The position numbers and the translations under genes were made by a program. DNA of 18,938 nt from Thaumasiovibrio sp043421945 (GTDB lineage: Bacteria; Pseudomonadota; Gammaproteobacteria; Enterobacterales; Vibrionaceae). The notes under the pieces are model-generated. The model was not told the DNA's origin, did no database searches, and saw only the letters and a list, made by a program, of their open reading frames with translations. This document shows, one piece after another, positions 15,433 to 18,938 of the stretch (positions are counted from its first letter, which is position 1; every line of letters starts with the position of its first letter). The stretch is taken from NCBI GenBank assembly GCA_043421945.1, contig JBHOGO010000085.1, positions 1 through 18,938 on the forward strand, read 5' to 3'.

Positions 15433-15660
15433 TAGGGCTCACTTACATTGTTGTTATTACATTGCGATTGTGTCGCGGCGTTTGGCGCACATTATTATGC
15501 TGAGAAGTATATACGCAATGATGCAAGGCATATACCCAGCGATTGGAGGGGCATTGGATGATGAGTGATTTTGTCAGTGTTTAAACGTCTATCGCTTGTA
15601 GCGCTTGATAGGCATCGTGTGACTGAATTTGCCGATTGTATAATTTGAGGTAGTGCGGGG
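15433..15660. other. intergenic region upstream of mutY, no gene found
   Basis: With the terminator and yggL tail to its right, this gap of about 280 bases separates two minus-strand genes. I see no credible small ORF. It should hold the mutY promoter, but no minus-strand -35/-10 pair is convincing; TTGCGT with AATAAT at 16 bp near 15495-15520 is the best. A perfect TATAAT on the plus strand at 15639-15644 has no good -35. Confidence 0.4.
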
Positions 15661-15695
15661 ATAAAAGCGATACCCGCCTTGAAACGGATACCGCT
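15661..15695 (-). terminator. intrinsic terminator of yggL
   Basis: On the minus strand a 10-bp stem, AGCGGTATCC with GGGTATCGCT, closes a 10-base loop and is followed by TTTTAT. Two of the ten pairs are G-U and exist only in the minus-strand RNA; the plus strand would have A-C mismatches. This directional evidence fits a terminator 16 bases after the yggL stop. Confidence 0.72.
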
Positions 15696-15710
15696 ACCTA
15701 AGCCGAGGAC

Positions 15711-16049
15711 TTAGCCGTAGTTTGCGTCAATGATGTCGCCAGCTTCTACTTTGCTTACTTCTGCTCGGTTTTCTAGCCATTTAACAACAAGCGCTTTGTC
15801 TTCTTCTGTTGCTGAGCCGTAACGTGCTGTTGAACATAAGAAGCCTTCAAAAACTTCTAGACCGCCGCCGCCGAAGCATAGGTTAATGCTTTCTAAGTAG
15901 TCGATGAACTCATCCATGAAGGCATCATATTGGTCGAAGTCTTTTACTGACATATTGCAGCTTACTTCAAAGCCGAAAATAGCAAACTCACCGAGGAATA
16001 ACTTTTTACGCATACGGCGGTTACGATTGATGATTCTTTCTTGTGTCAT
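15711..16049 (-). CDS. yggL: YggL family protein (DUF469)
   Basis: A 112-aa small protein with a basic N terminus (NRNRRMRKKLFLGEFAIFGFEVS) matching the RSRRLRKKMHIDEFQELGF type of start in E. coli YggL. The middle has YDAFMDEFIDYLESINLCFGGGG and the C-terminal part has ATEEDKALVVKWLENR. E. coli YggL is reported to associate with the 50S ribosomal subunit. A GTG at 16088 would add 13 residues but lies within the predicted promoter, so the ATG at 16049 is chosen. In E. coli yggL follows trmB co-directionally; here the two are divergent. Confidence 0.9.
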   Translation of the reverse strand: MTQERIINRNRRMRKKLFLGEFAIFGFEVSCNMSVKDFDQYDAFMDEFIDYLESINLCFGGGGLEVFEGFLCSTARYGSATEEDKALVVKWLENRAEVSKVEAGDIIDANYG

Positions 16050-16079
16050 GATCAGTCTCTCTACGGTTTTAGTAATGCG

Positions 16080-16108
16080 TTTATACACACATTAGACAAA
16101 TTTCCCAA
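16080..16108 (-). promoter_or_regulatory. sigma-70 promoter of yggL
   Basis: On the minus strand -35 TTGGGA (plus 16103-16108) and -10 TATAAA (plus 16080-16085) are separated by exactly 17 bases. Transcription would start near 16073, giving a leader of about 25 bases. Also supports the ATG at 16049. Confidence 0.6.
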
Positions 16109-16239
16109 ATATTTTGTTGTTGTAGCATAGGAATGGGAAATTAAACGTTGAAGGGGTTAAGCCTGTAGCCAGCGACGGTTATCACCTTAATAGTCAAACT
16201 AACCCACAAATTGCGTCATAATGATTAAGAAGCCGTAAT

Positions 16240-16283
16240 GGATCGCTTGCACTCACGGTTAATCTTTGGATAATGCGCGATCC
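16240..16283 (+). promoter_or_regulatory. trmB promoter flanked by an inverted repeat
   Basis: TTGCAC (16247-16252), a 16-base spacer and GATAAT (16269-16274) make a plausible sigma-70 promoter about 40 bases before trmB. The promoter is bracketed by perfect 7-bp arms GGATCGC (16240-16246) and GCGATCC (16277-16283). The arms could be half-sites for a regulator. Confidence 0.45.
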
Positions 16284-16321
16284 GTTCCTTTTTTGTTGAT
16301 TTCGATTGTAGGTACCCAACC

Positions 16322-17053
16322 ATGAGCCAAAAAACGTCTGGCGAAGTAACACTGAGTGAGTTTACTGAAGACGGTAAGTTAGTCCGTAAAGTGCGTAGCT
16401 TTGTTCGTCGCGAAGGTCGCTTGACTAAAGGTCAAGAGCAAGCAATGGATGAATACTGGCCAACGATGGGCTTAGATTTCACTACTGAACAAGTAGACTG
16501 GGAGCAAGTCTTTGGACGTCAAGGACCTGTTGTTCTAGAGATTGGTTTTGGTATGGGTGCATCATTTGTTGAAATGGCAAAAAATGCACCAGAGAAAAAC
16601 TACATCGGCATTGAAGTGCATTCACCAGGTGTTGGTGCATGTTTGATGGCCGCTGGTGAAGCTGAGCTAACCAACCTTCGCGTGATGTGTCACGATGGTG
16701 TTGAAGTGTTTGATTACATGATCTCAGATGGCAGCCTAGATACGGTGCAACTTTTCTTCCCAGACCCATGGCATAAAGCGCGTCACCATAAGCGTCGTAT
16801 TGTGCAGCCAGCTTTCGTTGAAATGGTACGTAAGAAGCTGAAAGTCGGTGGTGTTTTCCATATGGCAACAGACTGGGAAAACTATGCTGAGCATATGATT
16901 GAAGTGATGAATGCTGCACCAGGTTATGCCAACATTGCTGAAGATGGTGATTATGTACCGCGCCCTGAAGACCGTCCTTTGACGAAGTTCGAACAGCGCG
17001 GCCACCGTTTAGGTCACGGTGTTTGGGATATTAAATTCGCACGCACAGAGTAA
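16322..17053 (+). CDS. trmB: tRNA (guanine-N7-)-methyltransferase
   Basis: A 243-aa SAM-dependent enzyme that makes m7G46 in the tRNA variable loop. An N-terminal basic segment (RKVRSFVRREGRLTKGQ) precedes the Rossmann fold with SAM motif VVLEIGFGMGASFVEMA (70-86), IGIEVHSPGVG (95-105) and the catalytic FFPDPWHKARHHKRR (145-159). The C terminus, TKFEQRGHRLGHGVWDIKF, is the usual substrate-binding end. Length and motifs are normal. Followed by a strong terminator. Confidence 0.97.
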   Translation: MSQKTSGEVTLSEFTEDGKLVRKVRSFVRREGRLTKGQEQAMDEYWPTMGLDFTTEQVDWEQVFGRQGPVVLEIGFGMGASFVEMAKNAPEKNYIGIEVHSPGVGACLMAAGEAELTNLRVMCHDGVEVFDYMISDGSLDTVQLFFPDPWHKARHHKRRIVQPAFVEMVRKKLKVGGVFHMATDWENYAEHMIEVMNAAPGYANIAEDGDYVPRPEDRPLTKFEQRGHRLGHGVWDIKFARTE

Positions 17054-17115
17054 AACGTTTCCCCTAATCTTCGTCGTTCGTATTGACGAAACGGCAGGTT
17101 AATATTGAATATATA

Positions 17116-17141
17116 AAGCCAGCTTTGAAGCTGGCTTTTTT
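17116..17141 (+). terminator. intrinsic terminator between trmB and glsB
   Basis: AAGCCAGCTT (17116-17125) and AAGCTGGCTT (17128-17137) form a near-perfect hairpin ending in a run of six T at 17136-17141. It lies 63 bases after the trmB stop but only 7 bases before the glsB Shine-Dalgarno. Confidence 0.9.
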
Positions 17142-17158
17142 CTCTCTTGGAGTCCGGC

Positions 17159-18079
17159 ATGAAACCCACTCAAGCCTTATTAGAGCAGATCCTCGATGAA
17201 GCTCGCCCTTTGATTGGCCAAGGAAAAGTCGCTGATTATATTCCTGCATTAGCGCAAGTACCGAATGGGAAGCTCGGTATTGCGGTGAGCTATAACGATG
17301 GTGAGACGATCACGGCGGGTGACGCCGATGAGCTGTTCTCGATTCAGTCGATGTCGAAGGTATTGAGCTTGACGTTGGCAATGACTATCTATGAGCCTGA
17401 GGAGATTTGGAGCCGTGTCGGTAAGGAGCCTTCGGGCCATGCCTTCAACTCAATGATTCAGCTAGAGATGGAGAACGGTATTCCCCGAAATCCTTTTATT
17501 AATGCTGGCGCATTGGTGGTTTGTGATTTGTTGGCAAGTCGGTTGTCTGCCCCTCGTCACCGTATGCTTGAGTTAGTGCGAGAGCTATCGGGTGATCATA
17601 AGATTGTTTACGATAAAGTCGTGGCGGCATCGGAGATGCAACACAGTGACCGTAATGCAGCCATTGCTTATTTGATGCGCTCGTTTGGAAACTTTGAGAA
17701 CGAAGTGATGCCTGTGCTGATGAACTACTTTCATTACTGTGCACTGAAAATGAGCTGTCGTGATCTAGCAAAGACATTTAGTTATCTTGCTAATCAAGGA
17801 CTTCCTTTAGGCGCAGAAAAAAGCATTATTAGCCAAACTCAAACGAAGCAACTCAATGCACTGCTTGCCACATGTGGCCTTTATGATGGGGCGGGAGAAT
17901 TTGCGTATCGTGTGGGTATGCCGGGTAAGTCCGGTGTCGGCGGTGGTATTGTTGCGATTGTTCCCGGTGAAATGACGATTGCGGTGTGGTCTCCAGAACT
18001 TGATAAATCTGGTAACTCATTAGCAGGAACTCGTGTGCTGGAGTTATTGGCCGAGCGAATTGGCCGCTCAATCTTCTGA
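17159..18079 (+). CDS. glsB: glutaminase
   Basis: A 306-aa serine-dependent beta-lactamase-like glutaminase converting glutamine to glutamate and ammonia in the cytosol. The Ser64-x-x-Lys67 motif (SIQSMSK), GHAFNSM (93-99), NPFINAGAL (111-119) and the late glycine-rich loop GKSGVGGGIVAIVPG are the family hallmarks. Length equals E. coli YneH/GlsB (308). A TTG at 17147 would add four residues, but GGAG at 17149-17152 points to the ATG at 17159. How it is transcribed is unclear because the trmB terminator sits directly before its ribosome-binding site. Confidence 0.96.
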   Translation: MKPTQALLEQILDEARPLIGQGKVADYIPALAQVPNGKLGIAVSYNDGETITAGDADELFSIQSMSKVLSLTLAMTIYEPEEIWSRVGKEPSGHAFNSMIQLEMENGIPRNPFINAGALVVCDLLASRLSAPRHRMLELVRELSGDHKIVYDKVVAASEMQHSDRNAAIAYLMRSFGNFENEVMPVLMNYFHYCALKMSCRDLAKTFSYLANQGLPLGAEKSIISQTQTKQLNALLATCGLYDGAGEFAYRVGMPGKSGVGGGIVAIVPGEMTIAVWSPELDKSGNSLAGTRVLELLAERIGRSIF

Positions 18080-18109
18080 CCTAGGCCTATGGCCTGACGG
18101 AGTATGTTT

Positions 18110-18844
18110 ATGCGATTAGGCTTGATGTTGATATTACTGGCGATGGCTGGCAATACGTTAGCCTCACAATGTTACCCACAGCTACATAACGATATTATCA
18201 CTCGTGATGGCAATGTACGAATTGTCCAGAATGGAGAGGTATTTACGATTGATGACCAAGGCATGTTGAAGTTTGATGTTCACAAGGTGTCGCTGCGTGA
18301 AGAGCAAAAAAAGGCGTTGGCTGATTATCACAAGATGTTGGTGACCGATTTGCCTTATATGCGATTGACCTTGAGAGATGAGCTGAACAATGTCGTGCGT
18401 CATGTCGATTCATTGCTGGTGGAGCAGTTAGGGGCGCAGAGCCAATCAAGACGTCAGCTAGCGCAATTTCATCAGCAGGTTGAAAGCCAAGTGAATGGTG
18501 TATTTGGTTCAACTGAGCCGCAGTTAAAGCATCAGCAGCTTCTCGATTTTTCCCTGCAGTTTGAAGGGCAAGTACGTCAACTGATGATCAACGTTGGCGT
18601 CAGTGGGATGAAGGATCTGGCGCTACAGCCAATCCCTGAAGGAACTGAGCGTTTGGTGATGATCACTGAGCGTTTAGCGGCATTGCAAAATGATGTTGAA
18701 GCACTGCTTCGAGACCAACAACCTAAAGTTGTTGAGCTGACTGCTAATTTCTGCCAGCGCTTAGCAAAGTGGGAGCAGCAAGAAGTGGAAATACAGTCGT
18801 TGATTCCTGCGTTAAAGGACTGGCGTAGCGTAACACTCCAGTAG
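18110..18844 (+). CDS. yggN: periplasmic YggN family protein (DUF2884)
   Basis: A 244-aa exported protein of unknown function. The N terminus MRLGLMLILLAMAGNTLASQC is a typical Sec signal with cleavage likely after LAS. The body has DIITRDGNVRIVQNGEVFTIDDQGMLKFD, then a helical, charge-rich region as in E. coli YggN. GGAG at 18099-18102 fits the ATG at 18110 better than the ATG at 18104. A small hairpin AGGCC-TAT-GGCCT (18083-18095) lies in the 30-base gap after glsB; the two are probably cotranscribed. Family call is fairly secure, function unknown. Confidence 0.85.
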   Translation: MRLGLMLILLAMAGNTLASQCYPQLHNDIITRDGNVRIVQNGEVFTIDDQGMLKFDVHKVSLREEQKKALADYHKMLVTDLPYMRLTLRDELNNVVRHVDSLLVEQLGAQSQSRRQLAQFHQQVESQVNGVFGSTEPQLKHQQLLDFSLQFEGQVRQLMINVGVSGMKDLALQPIPEGTERLVMITERLAALQNDVEALLRDQQPKVVELTANFCQRLAKWEQQEVEIQSLIPALKDWRSVTLQ

Positions 18845-18938
18845 GCTATTTTGTCGCTAATTAACCTGAACTCGGGATAAGAATAGAAGGGAACTAAAAG
18901 CTGGCTCTGCGATCAGATCTTTCGACCAAGAAGGAAAT
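18845..18938. other. end of window, no feature recognised
   Basis: These 94 bases contain no hairpin followed by a T-run and no ORF start that can be tested before the window ends. They may be the leader of a further gene. Confidence 0.3.

Noticed and set aside
15590..15612. CTATC ... GATAG inverted repeat upstream of the yggL terminator.
   Set aside because: Only five paired bases with a loop of over ten and no T-run; too weak for a terminator or operator call.
15639..15644. Perfect plus-strand TATAAT pointing toward the 3' end of yggL, possibly an antisense RNA promoter.
   Set aside because: No acceptable -35 at 16-18 bp and no extended -10 TGn; a single hexamer in AT-rich DNA is weak evidence.
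1..18938. CRISPR arrays, insertion sequences, toxin-antitoxin or phage-defence genes.
   Set aside because: No array of short direct repeats with spacers, no transposase and no such protein family seen on either strand.

Overview
The window looks like chromosomal DNA from a gamma-proteobacterium of the Vibrionaceae (Vibrio, Photobacterium, Salinivibrio or Grimontia-like). This is inferred from protein style, moderate GC, and the housekeeping order mltC-yggX-mutY / yggL / trmB-glsB-yggN next to tRNA-Phe. I cannot fix the genus from sequence alone.

Left edge (1-344): tRNA-Phe on the minus strand with a strong promoter, then a ~270 bp intergenic region holding the presumed start of the large plus-strand transcript, including a match to an RpoS-type -10.

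Chemosensory cluster (345-12815, all plus strand): STAS protein, cheY, cheA, two cheW genes, a 932-aa soluble chemoreceptor with four PAS domains, cheR, cheD, cheB, a membrane-anchored receptor-like protein, a second STAS protein, and a receiver-PP2C-HATPase protein. Short gaps and overlaps suggest one or very few transcripts. The core order is that of the Pseudomonas aeruginosa Che2 and Vibrio cholerae chromosome II (F7-type) clusters as I remember them. The receptor ends in a CheR/CheB-docking pentapeptide (EWEEF), and its PAS units carry the FHxxPxHQR and (E/Q)Wx(D)(V/I)T signatures of Aer2-type heme PAS domains, so oxygen or another diatomic gas is the likely stimulus. The last two genes form a partner-switching pair (HsbA/HsbR or RsbV/RsbU-like). 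The array may therefore feed an anti-sigma/anti-anti-sigma output rather than, or as well as, the flagellar motor. No cheZ and no flagellar gene is present.

Housekeeping block on the minus strand (12837-16049): mutY-yggX-mltC, with a 4-bp mutY/yggX overlap and an unusual 13-bp inverted repeat that captures the mltC start codon, preceded by yggL with its own promoter and intrinsic terminator.

Housekeeping block on the plus strand (16322-18844): trmB, an intrinsic terminator, glsB (glutaminase) and yggN (DUF2884). Nothing identifiable lies in the last 94 bases.

The most interesting points are: (1) the fusion in one locus of a chemosensory array and a complete phosphorylation partner switch, bracketed by one phosphorylatable and one apparently non-phosphorylatable STAS protein; (2) the expansion of the receptor's sensory PAS unit by tandem duplication; (3) a CheZ-like D-x3-Q helix motif and a -VELF tail in the receptor-like protein, the tail being shared with CheD; and (4) the start-codon hairpin of mltC.
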